Below are positions 20,201-28,020 of a stretch of 64,000 nt of DNA, piece by piece; positions within the stretch are counted from its first letter, which is position 1; each line of letters begins with the position of its first letter. Position numbers and translations under genes: made by a program. Location of the stretch: positions 2,299,492 through 2,363,491 of the forward strand of contig NZ_CM001373.1 of the NCBI RefSeq assembly GCF_000236165.1, written 5' to 3'. Below the pieces are notes generated by a model. It was not told the origin of the DNA and made no database searches. It saw only the letters and a program-made list of their open reading frames with translations. This stretch comes from Fluoribacter dumoffii NY 23 (lineage in GTDB: Bacteria; Pseudomonadota; Gammaproteobacteria; Legionellales; Legionellaceae).

Positions 20201-20403
20201 GGGTAAGTGACTTGATCTTCCACCAGATCCGGTGCTCTGCCCATCCATGTGGTATACACAATCACTTGCGTATCTGAAATATCAGGCAAAGCATCCATGC
20301 GAGTATTTTTTAAACCCCACCAACCGCCCAAGGAGAACCCCACGACAAATAGCAACACGATAAATCGATTGTTTGCGCAGAATTCAATTATTTTCTCAAC
20401 CAT
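17260..20403 (-). CDS. cusA: CusA-like Cu(I)/Ag(I) RND efflux pump (system 2)
   Basis: 1047 residues, the length of E. coli CusA. TM4 reads GDMVDAAIIMVDNAHKRL, the CusA-type signature. The three methionines that form the CusA copper site appear to be conserved: in ILYMPVTLPG, in DPSPFSMMEVIVELKP and in ARNDMLTTGIRTAVG. This makes monovalent copper or silver the probable substrate. The protein takes metal from the periplasm or cytoplasm and passes it to the adaptor and channel. It lies between the adaptor gene (18-base gap) and the MBL gene (ATGA overlap) in the long leftward operon. Confidence 0.92.
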   Translation of the reverse strand: MVEKIIEFCANNRFIVLLFVVGFSLGGWWGLKNTRMDALPDISDTQVIVYTTWMGRAPDLVEDQVTYPIVTALLSAPNVVAVRGFSDFGFSYVYIIFKDGTDIYWARSRVLEYMSQLSGKLPEGVTPQLGPDATPVGWIYQYALVDESGKHNLADLRTFQDWYLSYWLRAIPGVSEVATVGGFVKQYQINLDPVKVLSYKLSVPQIIEKIRMSNNDTGGRVIEFSGTEYMVRGRGYITSTDDIEKIAIGTNANGTPILLRDVATVQLGSDMRRGVVDLNGQGETVGGIVIMRFGEDVLEVIGRIKDKLKELATAIPEGIKMVNVYDRSNLIREAISTANWNLIEELVVVGLLIIVFLGHFRSALIPIITLPLAILISFIPIYFFNIGLNIMSIGGIIVAVGDMVDAAIIMVDNAHKRLADWEAKGSPGDRNKVLIDSAKEVGPAIFASLVVIAISFMPVFTLEAQEGRLFSPLAYTKNLAIFMSALLAITLIPMLLPILVRGRIIPEQKHPITRVMQKMYAPVLKLALHYRGVVVAIAVVAALATVPLYKLIGSEFMPPLYEGTILYMPVTLPGISVTQATELLQEMDKKLKSFPEVAYVFGKTGRANTSTDPSPFSMMEVIVELKPKKFWRKSVTYESLVAEMDKALQFPGVSNAWTMPIKARNDMLTTGIRTAVGIKVFGPDIKKIEAIGKEIEMVAKEVPGTSTVYAERVAGGYFLDFDIHRDELARYGLTIMDVNRIIESAVGGENIATTIEGRERYPVNVRYLRELRDDPDKINRILVKTPSGAEIPIAQLVTLTFRSGPAMVRDENAMLAGYVFIDISGRDIGSYVEELKQVVKAKVTLPPGYTLAWSGQYEFMQRVYERLKIFVPLTLAIIFILFYFTFRTITETLMVMLGVPFALLGGFLLLLLLGYNMSIAVWVGMIALAGVAAETSAVMLAYLDSDYNEQKEKGLLKTLPDLIQTVQQCAVSRIRPMAMAGLANILGLLPVMWATGIGADVMKRLAAPMVGGIFSALLLTLIVIPVVYVMWRWQVDLKKQGSLMEAR

Positions 20404-20421
20404 GTAAATCCCTTTATCGTA

Positions 20422-21546
20422 TTAATGCTGCATACCACCCATCGCAGCCTTTAACTGACTTTCAGAATCAATGAGGAAGTTAGCAGAGGTAATAATGTTA
20501 TCTCCCTCTTTGATGCCTTGTACCACCTCGATCAAATCACCAGCACGCACACCCAATGTCACATTGCGCCACTCAATTTTTCCATCACCATGATAAATAA
20601 ACACCACGGCACGCTCACCCGTTATCAAAACAGCATTTTTGGACACTACAAGTCGCTTGCCTAAAGGAATTTTTAAGTCAATATTGGCGTACATCCCCGG
20701 TTTTAATTGATCCTTGGCATTATCCACCACAAAACGAACCTTGGCGGTACGAGTTTTCATATCGACCGTTGGATAAATAAAATCAAGTTTGGCTTTAAAC
20801 AATTGATTAGGCAAATACGACAAGGTGACATCTGCTGTTTGATCGAGTTTAATATAAGGTAATTCATACTCATAAATGTCGCCTAAAATCCACAAACGAG
20901 ATAAATCGGCTATGGTATACAGTTCATCTTCTGGTTTGATTCGCATGCCGACTAATGCCATTTTATGAGTAACCGTTCCATTAATTGGAGAATTAATGGT
21001 CATCGTATTGGTAATTTTACCGCTTTTTGTCAAATGCTCGATTTCCTTCTCAGAAATTCCCCACAGCAAAAGTCTTTGTTTGGCTGCCTCAAAAGACGCC
21101 TGTGAGCCTGATATAATTGAAGTGTTTTTGTTTTTACCAAGAATTTTTTTGGCTTGTAAAGCCAATAAATATTCTTGTTGAGTAGAAACCAGATCAGGAC
21201 TATAAACAGTAAATAAAGCTTGATTTTTTTTGACTTTCTCTCCGGTGAAATTGACGAATAATTTTTCTATCCAACCATCAAAACGCACATGAATATGGGC
21301 AACCAACCGTTCATCTGCTTCAACATAACCCACCGTACGAATCGTTTTTTCAATCCATTGGCTTTTTACCGGCTCCGATGTAATGCCTATTGCTTGTAAG
21401 CGAACTGGGTCTATCATGATTAAATTGTCCGAGGTGGATTTTTTCATATCCATCTTGTCATGAGTACTTGTTGTTGATTGCGCAATACCTATTTGAACGG
21501 CGATCAATAACACAATAAATAAGACGATTGGCTTTCTAGACTTCAT
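20422..21546 (-). CDS. cusB: CusB-like periplasmic adaptor (system 2)
   Basis: 374 residues. A signal peptide (MKSRKPIVLFIVLLIAVQIG) is followed by a Met-bearing N-terminal stretch (HDKMDMKKSTSDNLIM) resembling the Met copper site of CusB. The body shows the four-domain adaptor with VRFDGWIEKLFVNFTGEKVKKNQALF and the beta-barrel LKPGMYANIDL. It ends DSESQLKAAMGGMQH, also Met-rich. The start overlaps the channel stop (ATGA) and the pump starts 18 bases after its stop. Adaptor function in Cu/Ag export is well supported by the partner pump. Confidence 0.88.
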   Translation of the reverse strand: MKSRKPIVLFIVLLIAVQIGIAQSTTSTHDKMDMKKSTSDNLIMIDPVRLQAIGITSEPVKSQWIEKTIRTVGYVEADERLVAHIHVRFDGWIEKLFVNFTGEKVKKNQALFTVYSPDLVSTQQEYLLALQAKKILGKNKNTSIISGSQASFEAAKQRLLLWGISEKEIEHLTKSGKITNTMTINSPINGTVTHKMALVGMRIKPEDELYTIADLSRLWILGDIYEYELPYIKLDQTADVTLSYLPNQLFKAKLDFIYPTVDMKTRTAKVRFVVDNAKDQLKPGMYANIDLKIPLGKRLVVSKNAVLITGERAVVFIYHGDGKIEWRNVTLGVRAGDLIEVVQGIKEGDNIITSANFLIDSESQLKAAMGGMQH

Positions 21547-22787
21547 GTGAGCTTCCCTGTAATTTCTTCTATCTGCGTGATGGCTTTTTCGTGATTTGCC
21601 AACTCATTATGCAATTCAATTTCATTTTCTTGTAACGTCAGCAGGTTATTAAGCAAGGTTAAAAAATCCACTTTACCAACTCCATAATTGGCTTGTGATG
21701 AATTAAACGTTAGTGTGGCCAAAGGAATGATGGAGCCTTGGATCAATTCAATTAACTTTGCAGAACGCTGTTCCACCAAAAAAGCGTTTTTGACCTGGAA
21801 AAGAAGCGCTTGATAGGTGGTGTGCAAATCTTCTACTTCAGCATTGTAACGAGAAAGGGATTCTCGCAAGCCATTATTTTGCTTCTCCATAAAATACAAA
21901 GGAATAGTGGCTTTCAAGTTGACCATATATCCGTCATTATTCGTTACTGTGTTATGTAATTTTCCTCCTTCAATTTCAACATCAGGAAAATAATTCATTT
22001 TACTTAATTTAACCGTTTGGCGTCGTTGCTCAACGCTTCGTTCGCGTGCTTTTAATTGTGGAGAGCGCTGTTTGATGAGGTTATTGAGAAATGCCAAATT
22101 ATGACGATGATGGGTTACAGATAACTGCGATGGGGTATGAATTGCAATATCCAAGGGTCGATTTAAAAGACGGTTAATATCCGCCTCAAGCGATTCCCGC
22201 TCTTGTTTTAAGATAACCAAACGCATATCCAGGCGAGCGATTTCGGTCTGTGCCCGAAAAATATCTTGTTGCGGAACTTTTCCCACGCTGTAATTCACTT
22301 GAGCACTTTTTTCAAGCTCTTGCAGAAGCAGTAGGGTTTTTTGCAGGATTTCAATTGATTTATTAACCGAATAAAGGTTGTAATAGATACGCTTTAATTG
22401 GGCAATAACAACCAGGCACGTTGCCTGGTACTCAGCGGCTGCTCGCTTCGCCTTTTCCACCGCTATTTTCCCACGAACTGCCAGCTTCCCTGGAAATGGA
22501 ATTTCCTGACTTGCACCAATCATTTGTAGCCGCATGGGATCAATATTCATCGGGGAACCAACACTGACTTTAGGATCAGGGAGTGAACGGGCTTGGGGTG
22601 CAACACGATTGGCAGCGATCCAGCGCGCTTGAGCCGCCTTAATTTGTGGGTTATTTCCCTTAGCTTCTTCAATCAGTTTCTCTAAAGCCAGTATTGGCGC
22701 AGCATGGCTTAAAGAGAAAACAGGGTAATTGATCAAGCTGGTAATCAGGATGACCCAGAAGCCTTTTTTAAAATTAAAACGCCTCAT
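21543..22787 (-). CDS. TolC/CusC-family outer-membrane channel (system 2)
   Basis: 414 residues with a signal peptide (hydrophobic at about 10-28, ending SHAAP). Two helical repeats typical of outer-membrane efflux proteins: ARWIAANRVAPQARSLPDP early, and FNSSQANYGVGKVDFLTLLNNLL late. It overlaps the Ca-type ATPase gene by 14 bases and the adaptor by four, so it sits tightly in the operon. It forms the exit duct of the Cu/Ag system. Confidence 0.86.
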   Translation of the reverse strand: MRRFNFKKGFWVILITSLINYPVFSLSHAAPILALEKLIEEAKGNNPQIKAAQARWIAANRVAPQARSLPDPKVSVGSPMNIDPMRLQMIGASQEIPFPGKLAVRGKIAVEKAKRAAAEYQATCLVVIAQLKRIYYNLYSVNKSIEILQKTLLLLQELEKSAQVNYSVGKVPQQDIFRAQTEIARLDMRLVILKQERESLEADINRLLNRPLDIAIHTPSQLSVTHHRHNLAFLNNLIKQRSPQLKARERSVEQRRQTVKLSKMNYFPDVEIEGGKLHNTVTNNDGYMVNLKATIPLYFMEKQNNGLRESLSRYNAEVEDLHTTYQALLFQVKNAFLVEQRSAKLIELIQGSIIPLATLTFNSSQANYGVGKVDFLTLLNNLLTLQENEIELHNELANHEKAITQIEEITGKLT

Positions 22788-25479
22788 GAGGTGAATTCCT
22801 TAATGTAATCATTTTCTTCAATTCCAAAATCAGTAAAGGGATGGTTCCTAAGACTATCCAAAGCAAGCATTCAGATAAAGTCACTGGACTAATTCCAAAA
22901 AGACGTTGCAAAAATGGGACATGATGAATGAAGATCTGCAACGCAAAACTAATACTGACAATAAAAAACAAGCGCATGTTTGAAAACAGTCCTACTTGCC
23001 ATATGGTCTTGGTTTGACTACGAGCCCCAAAGGCTCTTAATAATTCTGCAGTCACTAAAACAGAAAAAGCAGCGTCCTGAGCCTGTATCAAATCCGCATT
23101 GACTAAATATTCGTAAGCAAATACACCAAAGGTGACCAGTGCCGTTAAACAGCCTATAAAAGATACCTGCTTGAAAAATGAAAAATTCATCAGAGATTGT
23201 TGTGATGATCTTGGCGGACGTTTAAGAATTCCAGGCTCAGCCGGATCGGTTGCCAAAGCCAATGCCGGCAAACCATCCGTCACTAAATTTATCCATAACA
23301 ATTGGATTGGCAATAGTGGTAAGGGCCAGCCGATTAAAAGAACACTAAAAACAACCAGCAGTTCACCCATATTTCCCGCTAATAAATAAGCGAGTGTTTT
23401 GGCAATATTGTCATAAATCGTCCGCCCTTCTTCAATCCCATCGACAATGGAGGTAAAGTTATTATCCATGAGAATAATATCGGCAGATTCTTTAGTCACT
23501 TCAGTGCCTGTGATCCCCATTGCGATACCAACCGAAGCTTCTTTTAGTGCCGGTGCATCGTTTACACCATCACCAGTCATTGCAACCACCATGTGATGTT
23601 TTTTCCAGGCACGAACGATTTTTAATTTATGTTCAGCAGTAACGCGAGCATAAACAGCAATCTGTTTCACACACGCCATAAAGTCATCATCAGACATCTT
23701 ATCCAGTTCATTACCTGTCATCAGGCGATCGCCTGGATTCAGTATCTCTAATTCACGAGCAATTGCTTTGGCGGTATCGGGGTGATCGCCTGTGATCATG
23801 ACTGGTTTAATGCCTGCCATTTTACAACGCTTAACCGATGCTTTTGCATCAGCATGCGGCGGATCCTGGAGTCCTATGAGTCCTAGTAAAACAAGATTAT
23901 TTTCAATGTCTTCATCAGCAGCCTCCAATAATGAAGAATCGCATTGCCGTTGTGCAAAGGCCAAGATTCGCAATGCTTCACTGGCCATCAATTGACAGGA
24001 TTGTTGCATACGGGCACGTTCTTTAGGGGTTAATTTTTTGATGCCCTCTCGAGTCAAAATATGGGTACAGCGTTCGAAAATCACTTCAGGTGCCCCTTTG
24101 ACAAACGCAGTCAGTTGCTCTGCTTGCCTACGGATTATCGTCATACGTTTTCGTTCTGAATCGAAAGGCAATTCTCGTATGCGAGGAAAAGTAGACTCCA
24201 GATTATCACGCCAAATATCTCCTTTGGCAGCCGCTACTAATAGTGCAATTTCTGTTGGGTCCCCAACAGTGGATAGTTGTCCTTGTTGCAAACGAATTTC
24301 TGCATTGTTACAGGCCGAAGCGGCGTTCAAAACCGTCTGTAACAAATTATCTTTGGCGACATCGATCTCTTGACCTTGGGAAATAAAATGACCATCCAAG
24401 TGATATCCTTCACCTATGATACTGTACACTTCCTCTGCGGTAATGAGTTTACGGGCTGTCATCTCACCCACTGTTAATGTCCCTGTTTTATCCGTACAAA
24501 TGACTTGGAGACAACCCAGAGTTTCCACAGCTGACATACGCCTTACCAAGACGGCACGTCGTACCATGCGTTGAACACCTAAGGCTAAAGCAACAGTGAC
24601 TACCGCAGGTAAACCCTCAGGAATAGCCGCTACAGCCAGACTAACGGAGCTCATAAACAATTCAAAAAATGGAATACGACGTAACCAACCGAGAATAAAA
24701 ATCAGTAGGACAATGGAAAAACAAAGCCATAATAGCCGGGAACCCACTTGATTAAGCCTTTTTTGTAATGGGGATTCATCACGAGAAGCCTCATTCAACA
24801 TGGTCGCAATACGTCCCATTTCGGTACTCATTCCGGTTGCGACTACAATGGCTCGACCTGTACCATTCGCCACGGATGTGCCCATGAAGACCATGTTTTT
24901 GCGCTCAGCGAGTGGCGTTTCAACACTACAAAAATTGAGATTTTTTTCAATAGGCAATGATTCACCAGTTAAAGGGGCTTCCTCCGTCTTTAAGGAAGAC
25001 AGCTCAAAAAGACGAGCATCAGCTGCAACTAAATCTCCTCCTTCAAAAAGAAGTGTATCGCCTGGCACGATATCGGAAGTAGTGATCATCTTGGCATGAC
25101 CATCTCGAATTACCCTGGCTTTAGGGGAAGCCAATTTTTGCAACGCTAAAATAGCACGATCAGCTCGAAATTCGATAATAAAGCCGATAATGGCATTCAA
25201 AACCACAATGGCAAAAATGGCAATGGCATCTACTGTTTCACCCAGTAAAAATGAAATGACTACAGCGCCTAAAAGAACCCAGGTGACTAAACTGTTTACT
25301 TGTTGGAAAAGAATTTTCAAAAAAGAAGTTTTTTTCTGTTTGACCAATACATTAGCGCCAGACTCTTCTAAGCGTCGTTGTGCTTCTTCCTCAGTTAAAC
25401 CAACTGATAAATCAGTTTTAAGTACTTTGGCCACTTCTTGGGGCTTCTTGTCATGCCAAATCTGCGTCATTGCGTCCAT
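22774..25479 (-). CDS. P2A-type (Ca/Mn) P-type ATPase
   Basis: 901 residues. A cation ATPase N-domain is followed by actuator motif TGES, membrane motif IPEGLPAVVTVALALG, phosphorylation site CTDKTGTLT and hinge [10 protein letters not shown]. Residues matching the SERCA site II ligands are present: Glu in PEGLP, and Asn/Asp in WINLVTDGLPALALATDP; GNMGEL also matches the TM5 NxxE pair. This argues for Ca(II) or Mn(II) transport like PMR1/PacL, not copper. It is the first gene of the leftward operon that continues with CusCBA-like genes, which is odd for this class. Confidence 0.9.
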   Translation of the reverse strand: MDAMTQIWHDKKPQEVAKVLKTDLSVGLTEEEAQRRLEESGANVLVKQKKTSFLKILFQQVNSLVTWVLLGAVVISFLLGETVDAIAIFAIVVLNAIIGFIIEFRADRAILALQKLASPKARVIRDGHAKMITTSDIVPGDTLLFEGGDLVAADARLFELSSLKTEEAPLTGESLPIEKNLNFCSVETPLAERKNMVFMGTSVANGTGRAIVVATGMSTEMGRIATMLNEASRDESPLQKRLNQVGSRLLWLCFSIVLLIFILGWLRRIPFFELFMSSVSLAVAAIPEGLPAVVTVALALGVQRMVRRAVLVRRMSAVETLGCLQVICTDKTGTLTVGEMTARKLITAEEVYSIIGEGYHLDGHFISQGQEIDVAKDNLLQTVLNAASACNNAEIRLQQGQLSTVGDPTEIALLVAAAKGDIWRDNLESTFPRIRELPFDSERKRMTIIRRQAEQLTAFVKGAPEVIFERCTHILTREGIKKLTPKERARMQQSCQLMASEALRILAFAQRQCDSSLLEAADEDIENNLVLLGLIGLQDPPHADAKASVKRCKMAGIKPVMITGDHPDTAKAIARELEILNPGDRLMTGNELDKMSDDDFMACVKQIAVYARVTAEHKLKIVRAWKKHHMVVAMTGDGVNDAPALKEASVGIAMGITGTEVTKESADIILMDNNFTSIVDGIEEGRTIYDNIAKTLAYLLAGNMGELLVVFSVLLIGWPLPLLPIQLLWINLVTDGLPALALATDPAEPGILKRPPRSSQQSLMNFSFFKQVSFIGCLTALVTFGVFAYEYLVNADLIQAQDAAFSVLVTAELLRAFGARSQTKTIWQVGLFSNMRLFFIVSISFALQIFIHHVPFLQRLFGISPVTLSECLLWIVLGTIPLLILELKKMITLRNSPHEAF

Positions 25480-25607
25480 CCTTTGAATCTGCTCACCTAT
25501 TATACATGTGAGTCTAATTTCCCTAAAAATTCAAACGCCTAAGTTGGTATTATAAGAGAATCAATACTCACGACAAACCCTTACAATTCAGTCTAAAGCT
25601 TCTGATG

Positions 25608-25761
25608 TTAACGACCACTGCCACCTCCATGGCCTTGCGCGACATGAATATTTTAATTCTTTGTACTATCGTTGGCAGCTCCACTGTTTGTACAAACAGC
25701 AAGTAATAAACAGCAGGCTAAAATAAACCAATGACTTTGTTTTATGATGATTTTTATCCAT
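25608..25761 (-). pseudogene. Decayed small Gly/His-tail lipoprotein gene
   Basis: From the ATG at 25761 the frame stops after 31 codons. The +1 frame encodes WFILACCLLLAVCTNSGAAND, a lipoprotein-like signal, then a TAA, then NIHVAQGHGGGSGR and a final stop. No ATG exists in that frame. The pattern suggests a small exported metal-binding protein like that at 13286-13456, broken by at least one frameshift and one stop. Coding by an unusual start cannot be ruled out. Confidence 0.4.
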
Positions 25762-25824
25762 GATTTTAAAAGGAAATAATTAAAATATAGACTGTCATTC
25801 AATCACCAGTCAAAATAAATAGCT

Positions 25825-25989
25825 CTAATTGATTGAACGGATAACATCAAACTCTTCTTCCCAATCCAAAAGATAGACTAGATTATTTTGTTCATGATTA
25901 CTATTTTTTGGGTGAAAACAGAGAGCTTTTTCTTTTTCCTCTTCGGCTCTTGCTTCAGGAAAATACTCCAAGATCTCCATATCACTCAT
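25825..25989 (-). CDS. 54-residue acidic protein, EEFDVIRS(I/M)N-tail family
   Basis: 54 codons, ATG at 25989, TAG at 25825-25827. The protein is acidic (EILEYFPEARAEEEKEKA), lacks signal or membrane segments, and ends LDWEEEFDVIRSIN. The end nearly matches that of the partial protein at the left edge of the window, which argues that the short frame is real. Function is unknown. It sits upstream of the Ca-ATPase operon on the same strand, about 350 bases away. No clear ribosome binding site is seen. Confidence 0.5.
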   Translation of the reverse strand: MSDMEILEYFPEARAEEEKEKALCFHPKNSNHEQNNLVYLLDWEEEFDVIRSIN

Positions 25990-26232
25990 GATAGTTCCAT
26001 CGATAAATAGATTACCTAATAATAACTTAAAATAAAGTGAATTGTCTTAAGCATATCTAATTTTTCTTATACTTTAATTCGCTAAACTGATTTAAGCAAT
26101 TGAAAGAGATGTTGTATAAACTCTAAAAAAAACAGCAATCATATAAAGCGGTTAATGGAAACCTATGTAGTTAGTGTTTATCTACGATATAATGATACAG
26201 AACGGTTGAGTGTCCTTGGAGCCAAAATTATT

Positions 26233-27093
26233 GTGAAAAAATTTATCATTACCCTCATTGGTTTGCTATTAAGTAATTCATATTATGGAATTGCTATTGC
26301 TGGAAATTCACATCATCATGCGATGAAAAATCCCTCAAAAAATTCATCGAAGTCACAGCAAAGTGCTACCATGCGATTATCAATTCAGAGGATAATTGAA
26401 AAAAAGGATAAGAAACTAGTCTTCCTCAAGTTATCTAAAACAACAAATAATAACCCAGTTACCCTAAACGATCTTGTTGAGGCACATACACAAAAGATTC
26501 ATTTATTGATTATTGATGACAATCTCATGGACTACAGCCATGTTCATCCAGTTGAAACAACGACACCCGGTGTTTACCAATTTGAGTGGCAGCCTATCCT
26601 CAAAAATGCTTCTTATCGTGCATGGGCCGATCTATTGCCTGCGAATACAAAAATTCAGGAATATATTATTGCTGATTTTCCATCTCCTAAAAACATTAAG
26701 GGATTAGGAGGTCATATTGATCACCAGCCTTTATTTGAAAGCACTGTTGATGGCTATCAGTTCAAATTATCTTTTGATAAAACACCATTACAAGTGGGGC
26801 AACCAGCCATGGGTAAAATAGATATTGTTGATGCCAAGGGAAACCCAGTTCATACGTTAGAACCAATTATGGGTGCCTATGCTCACATCGTTGGTTTTAA
26901 TGAAGACTTTAAAACCGTTACCCACGTTCATCCTATGGGGAAAGAACCCCAAAATAAGGCTGAACGAGGAGGACCCGAATTACAATTTCATATTGAGCCC
27001 AATAAAGCGGGATTTATTAAACTGTTTACCCAAGTACAAATCGATGGGAAAACACTTTTTGCTTCGTTCGGAATCCCAGTAAAAATACAATAG
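26233..27093 (+). CDS. Secreted His-motif protein with YtkA-like domain
   Basis: 286 residues from a GTG start at 26233, preceded by TTGGAG. A longer frame begins at 26155 but would bury the signal peptide (VKKFIITLIGLLLSNSYYG). The mature protein has HHHAMKN near its start, DYSHVHPVE in the middle, and GAYAHIVGFNEDFKTVTHVHP with GGPELQFHIEP near the end. This is the beta-sandwich pattern seen in YtkA/FixH-like secreted proteins near copper genes; the HVHP motifs suggest metal ligands. Its TAG stop straddles the left end of the MITE at 27093, so the native C-terminus may have been slightly altered. Periplasmic metal binding is inferred. Confidence 0.7.
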   Translation: MKKFIITLIGLLLSNSYYGIAIAGNSHHHAMKNPSKNSSKSQQSATMRLSIQRIIEKKDKKLVFLKLSKTTNNNPVTLNDLVEAHTQKIHLLIIDDNLMDYSHVHPVETTTPGVYQFEWQPILKNASYRAWADLLPANTKIQEYIIADFPSPKNIKGLGGHIDHQPLFESTVDGYQFKLSFDKTPLQVGQPAMGKIDIVDAKGNPVHTLEPIMGAYAHIVGFNEDFKTVTHVHPMGKEPQNKAERGGPELQFHIEPNKAGFIKLFTQVQIDGKTLFASFGIPVKIQ

Positions 27094-27273
27094 AGTTCTT
27101 TCGAAACTAGCCTTTGGCAAAAGTTGCTGATAAAAAGCTCCTAATCAAGGAGCTATGATGAAGTATGGAAATATAAAAGGTCTTGAAGACGAAAAAAGAT
27201 TTGGATTAATATTTAACTTAATTGCTGCAACTTATAACATAGAGCTGACTTGATGCCAGTTTCGAAAGAAGTC
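27093..27273. mobile_element. MITE: internally deleted IS5-type insertion sequence
   Basis: 181 bases bounded by inverted repeats: 27093-27108 and 27258-27273 match at 15 of 16 positions, with a perfect 13-base core TTCTTTCGAAACT / AGTTTCGAAAGAA. A TA flanks each end (27091-27092, 27274-27275) as a likely target duplication. Inside, a 32-codon frame at 27156-27254 begins MMKYGNIKGLEDEK and ends GLIFNLIAATYNIELT, which look like the N- and C-termini of an IS5-type transposase joined by a large deletion. It cannot move on its own but could be mobilised in trans. Confidence 0.75.
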
Positions 27274-27275
27274 TA

Positions 27276-27560
27276 TTTTTTACAGTTAAGATATTGGAAA
27301 ATAGTCAAATTCGCATAGTAAAAACAGCATTAAATAATGATGAGCCAGTTCAGATATCATACTAAATCTTTTGCATATTTCTACTTTGTTCTGCTATGCC
27401 AGATTGAAGTGTACTCTATCATGACGTCAGGCTAAAGCAGCATTATGTATTTCATCTTATCTGATAAAACAGAGAAACCCTTATGAACGGGGTAAAATAA
27501 TGACATTTTATTCATGCTTATCCTTTAACAATTCTAACATTCTTCAAATATTGCATGAAC
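27276..27560. other. Intergenic region, no gene seen
   Basis: About 285 AT-rich bases between the MITE and the promoter of the mercury-type cassette. I see no convincing frame with a start site, and no repeat beyond short AT runs. Confidence 0.4.
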
Positions 27561-27565
27561 GTCAC

Positions 27566-27597
27566 TTGACATTGGACTATAGTCCATGGTTTAGACT
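27566..27597 (+). promoter_or_regulatory. MerR-type promoter with palindromic operator
   Basis: TTGACA at 27566-27571 and TTAGAC (27591) or TAGACT (27592) are separated by 19 or 20 bases, the long spacer typical of MerR-activated promoters. The spacer contains the perfect palindrome GGACTATAGTCC (27574-27585). It lies about 35 bases before the GTG of the first cassette gene, so the merR-like gene downstream is probably autoregulated. The boxes are seen; the regulator pairing is inferred. Confidence 0.65.
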
Positions 27598-27630
27598 TAT
27601 ATGTAGAGCTCATAGTGAAGGAGGATAAGA

Positions 27631-27999
27631 GTGGACAGCAAGCAATTGAAAAACATTGATCCGGCATTAGGTTTAATAGGTGCATTTTCAAAAGTAAGTT
27701 TGGGCACGACGACGAAAATTCAGCAAATGCGCCAGGAGGTTATTTTTAAAGATGGTATTTTACCTGCTAAAACCAAGACATTGATAGCGACCATTTGCGG
27801 CATTAATGCCAGGTGTGAGCCTTGTTTAGAATATTATGTACTGCAAGCCAAATCACTGGGTGCGACGGAAGCTGAACTTGGGGAAGTATTGGCTGTTGTC
27901 TCTACCATGGGCGGCTGTGTCGGTGAAATGTGGGCTTTAAAAGCCTATAAAGCCTTTATGGAAGAAAGTGGTTCACCAGATGCGTGCTGTGATCATTAA
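27631..27999 (+). CDS. Carboxymuconolactone decarboxylase (AhpD-like) family protein
   Basis: 122 residues from a GTG with GGAGG six bases upstream. The CMD fold is shown by CEPCLEYYVLQAKSLGATEAELGEVLAV, containing the AhpD-type CxxC. The C-terminus has GGCVGEMW and DACCDH, extra cysteines that could bind a soft metal. AhpD-like proteins are thiol peroxidase partners; the actual role here is unknown. It is the first gene of a three-gene cassette with a MerR-family regulator and MerC, behind a MerR-type promoter, so it is likely induced by the same metal. Confidence 0.82.
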   Translation: MDSKQLKNIDPALGLIGAFSKVSLGTTTKIQQMRQEVIFKDGILPAKTKTLIATICGINARCEPCLEYYVLQAKSLGATEAELGEVLAVVSTMGGCVGEMWALKAYKAFMEESGSPDACCDH

Positions 28000-28020
28000 A
28001 TTGAACCGAGGTGAGATTGA

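Noticed and set aside
27136..27154. Hairpin AGCTCCT-AATCA-AGGAGCT as a terminator for the secreted protein gene
   Set aside because: No T-run follows, and it lies inside the MITE just before its remnant transposase start, so it is part of the element.
27500..27628. Short plus-strand frame running through the MerR-type promoter
   Set aside because: It would cover the promoter and ribosome binding site and shows no protein-like features.
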